Shown one piece after another: positions 8,394-16,896 of a stretch of 64,000 bases of DNA. Position 1 is the stretch's first letter. Each line of letters starts with the position of its first letter. Origin of the DNA: Methylocystis silviterrae. Lineage in GTDB: Bacteria; Pseudomonadota; Alphaproteobacteria; Rhizobiales; Beijerinckiaceae. The stretch is taken from positions 186,001-250,000 of the forward strand of contig NZ_JABVWW010000003.1 in assembly GCF_013350005.1 (NCBI RefSeq), read 5' to 3'. The position numbers and the translations under genes were made by a program. The notes under the pieces were generated by a model. That model saw only the letters and a program-made list of their open reading frames with translations. It was not told where the DNA came from and ran no database searches.

Positions 8394-9488
8394 TCACCCG
8401 GGAAGAACCCCGATTCGCTCAAAGAACCAGTAGACCCCCGCAATCGCAATCAGCGCCGAGGCCACGTAGACGAGCTTTTCGCTGCGCTTGCCGCCTGTCT
8501 GCTTGTCGATGAAGAACAGGATCGGCATGACCGCGAAGACGATGGCGATCTGGCCAAGTTCGACGCCGATGTTGAAAGCGGCGAGCGCCGGCACGACGCC
8601 GCCCTGCGGCACGCCCATTTCGGTCAACGCCGAGGCGAAGCCGAAGCCATGGATGAAGCCGAATAAGAAAGTGTTGCGCCACCGGTTGTCGACATCGCGC
8701 GAGAAATAGTTCTCCACCGCGACGAAAACGATCGAAGCGGCGATCAGCGCTTCGACCAAGGTCGAGGGAAGCGTGAAGATGTTGAGCGCCGCCAGCGACA
8801 GCGTGATCGAATGCGAAATGGTGAAGGCGGTGACGATCTTCACGACCGGCCAAATGCGCGTAGCCCACAGAATGAGGGCGAATAAAAAGCACAGATGATC
8901 GTAGCCGGTGACGATGTGTTCGACGCCGGCTTTGAGAAACTTCCACATCAGCTGTGCGGTTGTTTCCATCGGCTTTGACAGATCGAGCGGGGGATCGTCC
9001 GGGTAGAGCATGGTCTGGCCGGCGTTTTCGCTTCCCTCGAGCGTGACCAGATGCTTCCCCTTTGCGCCCTGCGCTGCGAGGAGCTTCGTCGCGTCATAGA
9101 AGAGCGTGCCGGTCGTTGCGCCGCAGTCGAAGCGCACGACGATCAGCGCGCTGTCCTGGTTAGTGGGGTCTTCGCCGGATTTTTCGACATTGGCGATGCA
9201 GGCTCGGCCTGTCGCATCGCGCATGGCGACACGCTTTTGGACAAATTTGCCGATTTCCGCTTCGAGCGCGCCGGGCGCCGAGAGGTCGACGCTGGTCCGT
9301 TCGCCCATCGTGTCCTGAAACATGCGCTCAAGATCGGTGGCGAGAAAGCCGACCTCGACGGAATAGGTTCGATTGTCCTTGGGAAGGATTTTGCCTGTCG
9401 AAATATCGGGCGTATGGGCCATAGCCGGAGCCGCGAGGCCGACGCAAAACAAGATTACGGCGGCAACTATCCTGAAAACCCCGGTCAT
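8394..9488 (-). CDS. HupE/UreJ-family membrane protein
   Basis: 364 residues with a signal peptide (cleavage near AMA-HTPD), an extracytoplasmic domain of about 165 residues, and a C-terminal membrane domain of six or so helices. The membrane part carries the hallmarks of the HupE/UreJ_2 family: GVEHIVTGYDHLCFLFALIL, then TISHSITLSLAAL, and GFIHGFGFASAL, with conserved His and Asp in membrane positions. HupE proteins are linked to nickel entry for hydrogenase or urease. This long, periplasmic-domain form is widespread and has no proven substrate. No hydrogenase genes are nearby. Confidence 0.8.
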   Translation of the reverse strand: MTGVFRIVAAVILFCVGLAAPAMAHTPDISTGKILPKDNRTYSVEVGFLATDLERMFQDTMGERTSVDLSAPGALEAEIGKFVQKRVAMRDATGRACIANVEKSGEDPTNQDSALIVVRFDCGATTGTLFYDATKLLAAQGAKGKHLVTLEGSENAGQTMLYPDDPPLDLSKPMETTAQLMWKFLKAGVEHIVTGYDHLCFLFALILWATRIWPVVKIVTAFTISHSITLSLAALNIFTLPSTLVEALIAASIVFVAVENYFSRDVDNRWRNTFLFGFIHGFGFASALTEMGVPQGGVVPALAAFNIGVELGQIAIVFAVMPILFFIDKQTGGKRSEKLVYVASALIAIAGVYWFFERIGVLPG

Positions 9489-9664
9489 ACGCGCTCCCTT
9501 CGTTCGTGGCCGCGCAACATGCCAAACGCCGCTGCGCTGGACAAGACAGCGGAAGCGGAAGCATGAGCGGTTACGGCGCCGACGCTGCAGGAGCGCGTTC
9601 CCGACCGTAATCGTGCTATGGCTTCGCCGTGGCCCCCAGCCCCCACGGACCGAGCCGCTGCGAC

Positions 9665-10984
9665 ATGCTTCATCGCGACCTCCATGAGGCCCGCTCGACG
9701 GCCTTGACGTCTTCAGAGGGCAATCTGACAGTTCTCGCGACGTTGGCGCTGCTGGTCGGCGCTGTCGCGGGTCTCGTCTGTGCGTTTTTCCGGCTTGCGC
9801 TGCAGCGGGCCGATGTTTTTCGCGCAGCCGTTATCGATTGGGCGCATAGCCACTCAATCGCGGGCTTTATTCTGCTCGTCGGCGGCTGCGCGTCGGCGGC
9901 CGTCATCGCCGCCTGGCTGGTGCGGCGGTATTCGCCACACGCGTCGGGGAGCGGGATTCCGCATGTCGAGGCGGTCTTGCGCGGTGACGCGGCGCCGTCG
10001 CCCTTTGTCCTGCTGCCGGTGAAATTCGTGGGCGGATGGCTGGCGATCGGCTCGGGCCTGGCGCTCGGCCGGGAAGGCCCGAGCGTGCAGATGGGCGCGG
10101 TGCTCGGCCATCTCTTCGGCGGCGCCTTCCGCCGAGACTGGCCGGATTGCCGCGTTCTGCTGGCGGCGGGCGCGGGCGCAGGCCTCGCGACCGCCTTCAA
10201 CGCGCCGATGGCCGGAGCGGTTTTCGTCCTGGAAGAGCTCGTCCAAAAATTCGAGCATAGGATAGCGATCGCCGCGCTGGCGGCGTCCTCGACCGCAATC
10301 GCCGTCGCGCATCTTATTCTGGGCGACGCGCCGGATTTCCAACTGCCGCCGCTGGCGTATCCCCCGCCGGCGATCGGCCCGCTGTTCTTCATGCTTGGCG
10401 TTGTGTGCGGAGCCGTAGCCATCGCCTATAATAAGGCGGTGCTGGCGACGCTGGCCGCGGTCGACCTCGTGCGCGGCCTGCCGGCGGAGACCTGCGCCGC
10501 CGCGATCGGCGCCGCGGCGGGCGTTCTCGCCTGGTTCGGACCGGAATGCGTCGGCGGGGGAGATAATCTCACCCAGAATGCGCTGCTTGGGGCGCCCGGC
10601 CTTTTCGTCCTGCCGTTCCTCTTTCAACTGAGGTTCTGGTTCGGCGCCTTGTCCTATTCGGCGGGAACGCCGGGCGGTCTTTTCGCGCCGCTGCTGACGC
10701 TGGGCGCGCAATTGGGACTCCTCTTTGGCGCCGGTTGCGGATTGGCGTTCCCGGACCTTCCCATTCAGCCAGAGGCCTTCGCGGCGGTTGGAATGGCCGC
10801 GTTCTTTACGGGCGTGGTGCGGGCGCCGTTGACCGGGCTCGTGCTCGCGACGGAAATGACAGGCAGCGCGCTCCTGCTGCTGCCGATGCTGGCGGCCTGT
10901 TTCACCGCCATGCTGATTCCTACGCTGATGAGCGACGCGCCTCTTTATGACGCCTTGCGCGAGCGCCTGCGCTTCCTTCGCTGA
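9665..10984 (+). CDS. ClC-family chloride/proton exchanger
   Basis: About 439 residues from ATG 9665; an in-frame GTG at 9629 is an alternative start. All ClC selectivity motifs are present: GSGIPHVEAVL, GREGPSVQMGA with the gating glutamate, and GTPGGLFAPLL. The acidic pair in FVLEELVQKF corresponds to the internal proton-transfer glutamate of E. coli ClcA, so it is more likely an H+/Cl- antiporter than a passive channel. There are around ten membrane helices and no C-terminal CBS domains. It is a single gene upstream of tRNA-Tyr. Confidence 0.88.
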   Translation: MLHRDLHEARSTALTSSEGNLTVLATLALLVGAVAGLVCAFFRLALQRADVFRAAVIDWAHSHSIAGFILLVGGCASAAVIAAWLVRRYSPHASGSGIPHVEAVLRGDAAPSPFVLLPVKFVGGWLAIGSGLALGREGPSVQMGAVLGHLFGGAFRRDWPDCRVLLAAGAGAGLATAFNAPMAGAVFVLEELVQKFEHRIAIAALAASSTAIAVAHLILGDAPDFQLPPLAYPPPAIGPLFFMLGVVCGAVAIAYNKAVLATLAAVDLVRGLPAETCAAAIGAAAGVLAWFGPECVGGGDNLTQNALLGAPGLFVLPFLFQLRFWFGALSYSAGTPGGLFAPLLTLGAQLGLLFGAGCGLAFPDLPIQPEAFAAVGMAAFFTGVVRAPLTGLVLATEMTGSALLLLPMLAACFTAMLIPTLMSDAPLYDALRERLRFLR

Positions 10985-11017
10985 TCGAAGCGGTAGGAGA
11001 ATTTCCATGCTTGGAGA

Positions 11018-11102
11018 TGGTGGGGGAAGTAGGACTCGAACCTACGAAGGCTTAGCCAGCGGATTTACAGTCCGCCCCCTTTGCCGCTCGGGACATTCCC
11101 CC
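11018..11102 (-). tRNA. tRNA-Tyr (GTA)
   Basis: Read on the minus strand, this is an 85-nt class II tRNA including encoded CCA. The acceptor stem is GGGGGAA/TTCCCCC, the anticodon stem-loop is GGACTGTAAATCC with anticodon GTA, there is a long variable arm, and the T arm reads GTAGGTTCGAGTCCTAC. Confidence 0.96.
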
Positions 11103-11291
11103 ATCGTCTCGCAAGGAGACGCGGCCGCGATGAAGCGGCCGATGCAGCGGCATATGCGGCCCCTGCGGCGCAGTGTCAACCTTAAACTCCCCGGCAGGCT
11201 GGGGGCGACGCTGAGCCCGCTCGAGCGCCGCGATCGCCATCCATTGGGCCATCAGAACCCGAGCAGAGGCGTTGCGCGGCGGGCGCAGCGC

Positions 11292-11690
11292 TCAAGCTCG
11301 AGAATCGGCGGCCGGCGCAGCGGCGGCCAGATGCGCCAATTCGTCGTCGGAAAAAAGCCGCGAACGCGTCAGGAACCGCAGCCCCGTGCCATTGTCGAGC
11401 GAGAACATGCCGCCTTGCCCCGGCACGACGTCGATGACGAGCTGCGTGTGCTTCCAGTAATCGAATTGCGCCGCGCCGATGTAGAAGGGCGCGCCGCCGA
11501 TCTCGCCGAGCAGAACGTCGCCGTCGCCGACGAGGAATTCCCCTTGCGGATAGCACATCGGCGCCGAGCCGTCGCAGCAGCCGCCCGACTGGTGGAAGAG
11601 AAGGTCGCCGTGTTCCTTTCGCAGCCGCGCGATGAGATCAAGCGCCACGGGCGTGGCGATGACTCTCGCCGGTTTGACTGTCGTCGTCAT
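11292..11690 (-). CDS. DUF779 protein, aldehyde dehydrogenase partner
   Basis: 132 residues. The Cys-rich stretch HQSGGCCDGSAPMCYPQGEF (residues 33-52) and the later FDYWKHTQLVIDVVPGQGGMFSLD are typical of the DUF779 family. These small cytoplasmic proteins are usually encoded right after an acetaldehyde/aldehyde dehydrogenase of the ExaC/AcoD type. The same arrangement is seen here: it is 128 bp downstream of the aldehyde dehydrogenase on the same strand. Its biochemical role is unknown; the clustered Cys residues suggest metal or thiol chemistry, which is inference. Confidence 0.85.
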   Translation of the reverse strand: MTTTVKPARVIATPVALDLIARLRKEHGDLLFHQSGGCCDGSAPMCYPQGEFLVGDGDVLLGEIGGAPFYIGAAQFDYWKHTQLVIDVVPGQGGMFSLDNGTGLRFLTRSRLFSDDELAHLAAAAPAADSRA

Positions 11691-11704
11691 CGCCCCCTCC
11701 CTGT

Positions 11705-11806
11705 CCCTCCCCCGCTAAAGCGGGAGAGGGGACGCTAGCGATCGGCGTTCCGCGCTTCTCCGGTGAAGGGCGAGTTTCGCTTCCTCTCCCTCTAAGCGGG
11801 GGAGGG
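11705..11806. repeat. REP-like intergenic palindromes
   Basis: Between the aldehyde dehydrogenase and DUF779 genes lie two pyrimidine/purine palindromic units. The first, at 11705-11730, has arms CTCCCCCGCT and AGCGGGAGAG with one mismatch. The second half-unit, at 11780-11806, reads CTCTCCCTCTAAGCGGGGGA. They resemble dispersed REP-type elements of alphaproteobacterial genomes and could also act as a processing or attenuation hairpin within the operon. Confidence 0.55.
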
Positions 11807-11817
11807 CTGGGTGGGGG

Positions 11818-13335
11818 CTAAAAGAACCCCAGCTTCTTTTCGCTGTAGCTCACCAGCATGTTCTTGGTCTGCTGATAGTGATCGAGCATCATCCTGTGAT
11901 TCTCGCGGCCGATGCCCGACTGTTTGTAGCCGCCGAAAGCCGCATGCGCCGGATAGGCGTGGTAGCAGTTCACCCAGACGCGCCCCGCCTGAATGGCGCG
12001 GCCGAAGCGATAGCAGCGGTTGGCCTCGCGGCTCCAGACGCCCGCGCCAAGACCGTAGAGCGTGTCGTTGGCGATGGCCAAGGCCTCGTCGTCGTCCTTG
12101 AAGGTCGTCACCGACACGACGGGACCGAAAATCTCCTCCTGGAACACGCGCATCCGATTATGGCCTTCGAGCACGGTCGGCTTCACATAGAAGCCGCCGG
12201 CGAGTTCGCCCGCGAGCGCGTTGCGTTCGCCGCCGGCGAGCACCTTCGCGCCCTCCTGTTTGCCGATGTCGATATAGCTCAGGATCTTTTCGAGCTGCTC
12301 GGAAGAGGCCTGCGCGCCGATCATGGTTTCCGGGTCGAGCGGATTGCCCTGCTTGATCTCGCCGACGCGCTTCAAGGCGCGCGCCATGAAGCGGTCGTAG
12401 ATATTCTCATGCACCAGCGCGCGGCTCGGGCAGGTGCAGACTTCGCCCTGATTGAGCGCGAACATGACGAAGCCCTCGATCGCCTTGTCGAGATAGTCGT
12501 CGTCCTCGCGGGCGACGTCCTCGAAGAAGATGTTGGGCGACTTGCCGCCAAGCTCCAGCGTTACCGGAATGAGGTTTTGACTCGCGTATTGCATGATGAG
12601 CCGGCCGGTCGTCGTCTCGCCGGTAAAGGCGATCTTGGCGATCCGGTTCGACGAGGCGAGCGGTTTGCCAGCCTCCAGCCCGAAGCCGTTGACGATGTTG
12701 AGCACGCCCTTGGGAAGAAGCTCGCCGACAAGCTCCGCCCAGACGAGAATGCTCGCGGGCGTCTGCTCGGCCGGCTTGATGACGACGCAATTGCCCGCGG
12801 CGAGCGCCGGCGCAAGCTTCCAGACGGCCATCAGAATCGGGAAGTTCCAGGGGATGATCTGGCCGACGACGCCGAGCGGCTCATGGAAATGATAGGCGAT
12901 GGTGTCGTGGTCGATTTCCGAGATGCCGCCTTCCTGGGCGCGAATGGCGCCGGCGAAATAGCGGAAGTGATCGATCGCGAGCGGAATGTCGGCGGCGCTC
13001 GTCTCGCGAATCGGCTTGCCGTTGTCCCAGGTTTCGGCGGCGGCGAGGAGACCGAGATTGGCCTCCATCACGTCGGCGATGCGGTTAAGGAGGATGGCGC
13101 GTTCCGTCGGGCTGGTTTTGCCCCAGGCGTCTTTGGCGGCATGCGCCGCGTCGAGCGCGGCCTCGACGTCGTCCTTGTCGGAGCGCGCGATCTCACAAAT
13201 CTTCTGACCGGTGATCGGCGAGATATTGTCGAAGACGCGGCCGGATTTCGCGTCCGCCCATGCGCCATTGATGAAATTGCCGTAGCGGGCCTTGAACGGC
13301 GGTTTGAGCGCGGCGAAAGTTTCATGCTTGGTCAT
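11818..13335 (-). CDS. NAD-dependent aldehyde dehydrogenase (ExaC/AcoD type)
   Basis: 505 residues, a full-length ALDH-superfamily enzyme that oxidises aldehydes such as acetaldehyde to acids. Visible features are the oxyanion Asn and cofactor segment [20 protein letters not shown], the catalytic general base in [16 protein letters not shown], the nucleophile region [17 protein letters not shown] with two nearby Cys, and [10 protein letters not shown] near the end. The double-Cys active site and the neighbouring DUF779 gene place it with the ExaC/AcoD acetaldehyde dehydrogenases. Substrate is inferred. The operon is aldehyde dehydrogenase, then DUF779. Confidence 0.93.
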   Translation of the reverse strand: MTKHETFAALKPPFKARYGNFINGAWADAKSGRVFDNISPITGQKICEIARSDKDDVEAALDAAHAAKDAWGKTSPTERAILLNRIADVMEANLGLLAAAETWDNGKPIRETSAADIPLAIDHFRYFAGAIRAQEGGISEIDHDTIAYHFHEPLGVVGQIIPWNFPILMAVWKLAPALAAGNCVVIKPAEQTPASILVWAELVGELLPKGVLNIVNGFGLEAGKPLASSNRIAKIAFTGETTTGRLIMQYASQNLIPVTLELGGKSPNIFFEDVAREDDDYLDKAIEGFVMFALNQGEVCTCPSRALVHENIYDRFMARALKRVGEIKQGNPLDPETMIGAQASSEQLEKILSYIDIGKQEGAKVLAGGERNALAGELAGGFYVKPTVLEGHNRMRVFQEEIFGPVVSVTTFKDDDEALAIANDTLYGLGAGVWSREANRCYRFGRAIQAGRVWVNCYHAYPAHAAFGGYKQSGIGRENHRMMLDHYQQTKNMLVSYSEKKLGFF

Positions 13336-13454
13336 GGGGCGTTCCTCGCGTTTCCGCAGCGGCGGCTTTTTCTTTGAGAAGGTAGTTGGAGCGCGGCGTT
13401 ACGCCAAGTGCCTGGCGCCAAGTCCCCGACGCCTAGCGCCCGAGCCGGGATGCC

Positions 13455-14084
13455 TTAGTCGAGACACGCCTTCGCCAGCGCCTGAAACGCCCGGGCGCGA
13501 TGCGACAGCGCCTGCGAGCCGTCGCCGGGGAGCGCATGTTTTTCCGCCGACATCATCTCGCCGAAGGTCTTGTCGAGCCCGTCGGGCCGAAAGATCGGAT
13601 CATAGCCGAAGCCCTTCTCGCCCTTGGGCGGAAAGACCAGAACGCCGTCGACGCGGCCCTCGAACTGCTCGATATGCCCGTCCGGCCAGACGACGGCGAG
13701 CGCGCAGGTAAAATGCGCGCGGTAGGGCGGCGCGGCGCCGCGCGCCTCGAGTTCGCGTTCGACGCGGAGGCAGGCGGCTTTGAAGTCGCGGTCCTCCCCC
13801 GCCCAGCGCGCCGAATAGACGCCGGGGGCGTCATCGAGCGCCGCGACGCAAAGACCGGAATCGTCTGCGAAGGCGGGAAACCCGGACGCCATGGCGGCGG
13901 CGCGGGCCTTTAATAGCGCGTTGCCGGCGAAGCTCTGTTCGGTCTCCTCGGGCTCCTCGAGGCCGAGTTCTCCGGCGGAAACCGCCTCGACGCCATGCGG
14001 CTCGAGCAATTGCCTGAGTTCCCAAAGCTTCCCGGGATTGTGCGTGGCGATGACGAGCTTGCCGGCGATTTTGCGCGGAACCAT
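13455..14084 (-). CDS. rdgB: XTP/dITP pyrophosphatase RdgB
   Basis: 209 residues from the ATG at 14084, which is preceded by GGGAGGAAA; longer in-frame versions have no family similarity. It hydrolyses non-canonical purine triphosphates to monophosphates and so cleans the nucleotide pool. Family motifs: VIATHNPGKLWEL at the start, the catalytic FADDSGLCVAALDDAPGVYSARWAG, and KGEKGFGYDPIF followed by SHRARAFQAL at the end. It is divergent from the response regulator gene; 281 bp between them should hold both promoters. Confidence 0.94.
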   Translation of the reverse strand: MVPRKIAGKLVIATHNPGKLWELRQLLEPHGVEAVSAGELGLEEPEETEQSFAGNALLKARAAAMASGFPAFADDSGLCVAALDDAPGVYSARWAGEDRDFKAACLRVERELEARGAAPPYRAHFTCALAVVWPDGHIEQFEGRVDGVLVFPPKGEKGFGYDPIFRPDGLDKTFGEMMSAEKHALPGDGSQALSHRARAFQALAKACLD

Positions 14085-14365
14085 CAAATTTCCTCCCGCC
14101 GCGCGGCTCCTGGCGCGCCGGCGGGGCGTCGCCATGGCGCTGACATCTCCATAACTTGCAGCGATTCGCCGCCAAATCGCCACGATCGCCCTCTGGGGGT
14201 CTTGGTCGAAGGGTCGGAAGGCGCTACAAAGTTTTGTCTTGGCGCGGTTAACCCCGCCTTTACTATGCTTGGCAACGATTGAGGAGCCGCAAAGACGGTT
14301 CCGGGACGCGCCAAGCCTGACGCGGCGACTTCGCCGCTCGATTATCCCGGCATGCAAGGGACGAA

Positions 14366-15868
14366 ATGACCTCGACCATTCTCATTGTAGACGACGATCC
14401 CGTTCAACGTCGTCTGCTGGAAGCGATGACGCGGCGATTTGGTTACGAGGCCGAGACCGTCGAAAGCGGCGAACAGGCGATTGCGCGGCTGACGCAGCCC
14501 GGCGCCAAGGCCATAGCGCTGCTCATTTTGGACCTCGTCATGCCCGACCTCGACGGCATGGGCGTGCTCACCCGGATGCGCGACATGAAACTCGCGACGC
14601 CGGTGATCGTGCAGACCGCGCATGGGTCGATCGAGGCCGTCATTTCCGCGATGCGCGCCGGCGCCCATGACTTTGTGGTCAAGCCGGTCGGCGCCGAACG
14701 CCTGCAAATTTCCATCAAGAACGCGCTCTCCGCCGATGCGCTCGCCGACGAAGTGCGCCGCATCAGCCGCCGGGCGCAGGGCGCGCTGACATTCAAGGAC
14801 CTCGTCTCGCGCAGCGACGACATGGCGCGCGTCATCCGACTCGGCCAGCGCGCGGCGCATTCCTCCATTCCGGTGCTTCTCGAAGGCGAGTCGGGCGTCG
14901 GCAAGGAGATCGTGGCGCGCGCGATCCAGGGCGCGTCGGATCGCAAAGGCAAGCCCTTCGTCACCGTCAATTGCGGCGCGCTGCCGGCCAATCTCGTCGA
15001 ATCGATTCTCTTCGGCCATGAGAAGGGCGCCTTCACCGGCGCCACCGAGAAGCACAGCGGCAAATTCGTTGAGGCGAACGGCGGGACGCTGTTTCTCGAC
15101 GAGATCGGCGAACTGCCGCTCGACATTCAGGTGAAGTTGCTGCGCGCGCTGCAGGAAGGCGAAATCGATCCCGTCGGCGCGAAGCGCGCGATCCGGGTCG
15201 ATATTCGACTGATCTCGGCGACCAATCAAAATCTCATCGATCTCGTCAAACGCGGGCTGTTTCGCGAGGACCTTTTCTATCGGCTCAACGTCTTCCCGAT
15301 CAACATTCCGCCGCTGCGCGGTCGCCGCGAGGACGTCGCTGATCTCGCCAGGCGCTTTGCGGCGCGCTTCGCCGCCGAGGAAGGCCGCAATATCCGCGGC
15401 GTGACGTCGGAAGCGCTGTCGCTGCTGACGAGCTACGACTGGCCGGGCAACGTCCGCCAGTTGGAAAACGCCGTGTTTCGCGCCGTCGTTCTCGCCGACG
15501 GCGACGAACTGACGGTCGCCGAATTTCCGCAAATCGCCGCCCATGTCCAAGGCTATGAAGTGCGCGTGCCGCCTGCGCCTGCGCCGGGCGCCCCCGGGAC
15601 TGCGCCGCGCGAACGCGAGATCGTCCGCGTCGAAATCCGCGATCCGAATGCGATGTCGCTGATTGGATCGAACGGTGAAATGCGCACGCTCGAGGACATC
15701 GAGACCGCGACGATCCGCTTCGCCTTGACGCACTACCGCGGCCAGATGTCGGAAATTGCGCGGCGACTTGGAATTGGTCGCTCGACGCTCTATCGGAAGA
15801 TGAAGGAATACGGACTCGAGGAAGCGTCAGAAAGCGACTCCGAGCCTTCGGGAACGCTGGTCGCGTAA
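14366..15868 (+). CDS. Sigma-54-dependent response regulator (NtrC family)
   Basis: 500 residues in three parts. The receiver domain (1-120) has the phosphoacceptor Asp56 in LILDLVMPDLDG and Lys in FVVKPVG. The AAA+ domain (about 145-380) has Walker A GESGVGKE and the sigma-54 contact loop GAFTGA at 221-226. A C-terminal Fis-type helix-turn-helix follows (MSEIARRLGIGRSTLYRKMK). It should activate RNA polymerase holding sigma-54 at enhancer-dependent promoters when phosphorylated. No sensor kinase gene is adjacent, so its signal is unknown. Between AAA+ and HTH is a Pro-rich linker of about 40 residues. Confidence 0.93.
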   Translation: MTSTILIVDDDPVQRRLLEAMTRRFGYEAETVESGEQAIARLTQPGAKAIALLILDLVMPDLDGMGVLTRMRDMKLATPVIVQTAHGSIEAVISAMRAGAHDFVVKPVGAERLQISIKNALSADALADEVRRISRRAQGALTFKDLVSRSDDMARVIRLGQRAAHSSIPVLLEGESGVGKEIVARAIQGASDRKGKPFVTVNCGALPANLVESILFGHEKGAFTGATEKHSGKFVEANGGTLFLDEIGELPLDIQVKLLRALQEGEIDPVGAKRAIRVDIRLISATNQNLIDLVKRGLFREDLFYRLNVFPINIPPLRGRREDVADLARRFAARFAAEEGRNIRGVTSEALSLLTSYDWPGNVRQLENAVFRAVVLADGDELTVAEFPQIAAHVQGYEVRVPPAPAPGAPGTAPREREIVRVEIRDPNAMSLIGSNGEMRTLEDIETATIRFALTHYRGQMSEIARRLGIGRSTLYRKMKEYGLEEASESDSEPSGTLVA

Positions 15869-15905
15869 TCTGGGAGCGCATGCTTCCTTGCAGTGCGAGG
15901 GTTTC

Positions 15906-16382
15906 ATGACGCTGTTCGACATCGAAGCGACAACGATCGACGGCCAGCCGAGGAAGCTTGCCGATTACGCTGGCAACGTCATGCTGGTCGTCAATGTCGC
16001 GAGCCGGTGCGGCTTCACGCCGCAATACGCCGGGCTCGAAGCGCTTTACCGCAAATTCGCCGATCGGGGATTTGTCGTCTTGGGCTTTCCCTGCAATCAG
16101 TTTGGCGCGCAGGAGCCGGGCTCCGAGAAGGAAATCGCGTCCTTCTGTTCGGCGACTTACGACGTCACTTTTCCACTGTTCGGCAAGGTCGACGTCAATG
16201 GCGAGACCGCGCATCCGTTCTATCGCCTGCTCAAGCGCGAGGCGCCGGGAATTCTCGGATCCGAAGCGATCAAATGGAACTTCACGAAATTTCTCATCGA
16301 CCGCGAGGGGCATGTCGTGAAGCGTTACGCGCCGACCGACACGCCCGAGCAGATCGCGAAGGATGTGGAGGCGCTGCTGTGA
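15906..16382 (+). CDS. Glutathione peroxidase-family thiol peroxidase
   Basis: 158 residues from the ATG at 15906, preceded by GCGAGGG. It reduces hydroperoxides, likely using thioredoxin or glutathione. The family triad is visible: peroxidatic Cys35 (NVASRCGFTPQY; cysteine, not selenocysteine), Gln65 in FPCNQFGAQEPG, and Trp124 in KWNFTKFL. Cys63 in the second motif is a candidate resolving residue. Its stop overlaps the start of the next small gene (GTGA at 16379-16382), so the two are co-translated. Confidence 0.93.
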   Translation: MTLFDIEATTIDGQPRKLADYAGNVMLVVNVASRCGFTPQYAGLEALYRKFADRGFVVLGFPCNQFGAQEPGSEKEIASFCSATYDVTFPLFGKVDVNGETAHPFYRLLKREAPGILGSEAIKWNFTKFLIDREGHVVKRYAPTDTPEQIAKDVEALL

Positions 16383-16660
16383 CCGCCATCGACGCGCGCA
16401 TGATTGAAGACGGCGATCCGCTCGTCTTCGACGTGGCGGTGCGCGATCAGGGAAGCGAGACGCAGCATCGCGTCACGCTCTCGCGAAAAGATCTACTGCG
16501 GCTCGGCGGCGGCGCCGATGCGCAAAGATTTATCGACGCCGCCTTCCGCTTTCTTCTCGACCGCGAAGCAAAGGAGAGCATTCTCGCGCGCTTCGACATG
16601 AGCGTCGTCGCTGGCTATTTCCCGGAGTTCGAGCAAAAGCTGCCGGAATATCTTGCTTGA
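16379..16660 (+). CDS. Small conserved protein coupled to glutathione peroxidase
   Basis: 93 residues starting with GTG that overlaps the peroxidase stop by four bases. It is soluble and acidic, with no signal peptide, and ends in FDMSVVAGYFPEFEQKLPEYL. The coupling and the continuous good coding character support a real gene. I do not recognise a named domain. Similar short proteins with a FD-S-I/V-YFPEFE ending are, as far as I recall, common hypothetical proteins in this order. An accessory role in peroxide response is only suggested by position. Confidence 0.65.
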   Translation: MTAIDARMIEDGDPLVFDVAVRDQGSETQHRVTLSRKDLLRLGGGADAQRFIDAAFRFLLDREAKESILARFDMSVVAGYFPEFEQKLPEYLA

Positions 16661-16700
16661 AGCGTCATGCGGATTCCGGCTGATCCGTTCGCTTGGGCCG

Positions 16701-16807
16701 TGTCATTCCCGTCAGGCCGAAGGCCTGACCGGGAATCCAGAGCCGATCCAGAAACTGGTCTTGCTCTGGATTCCCGATCGCGCGCTACGCGCGCGTCGGG
16801 AATGACA
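16701..16807. repeat. Intergenic palindromic repeat element
   Basis: The 107-bp element is bounded by the 11-base inverted repeat TGTCATTCCCG/CGGGAATGACA. Inside are a nested hairpin (TCAGGCC-GAA-GGCCTGA) and the pair GGGAATCCAGAGC/GCTCTGGATTCCC. A partial unit of another common element (GTCATTGCGAGCGAAGCGAA) follows at 16875-16894. These are typical dispersed non-coding repeats of alphaproteobacteria. The element fills the space between two convergent genes. Confidence 0.75.
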
Positions 16808-16896
16808 GCCAAGCCGTTCGAAGGGATTTCATATCGCAGGGGTTCCGGTCGCACTGTTCGCTGGGTCGAGATCGTCATTGCGAGCGAAGCGAATTC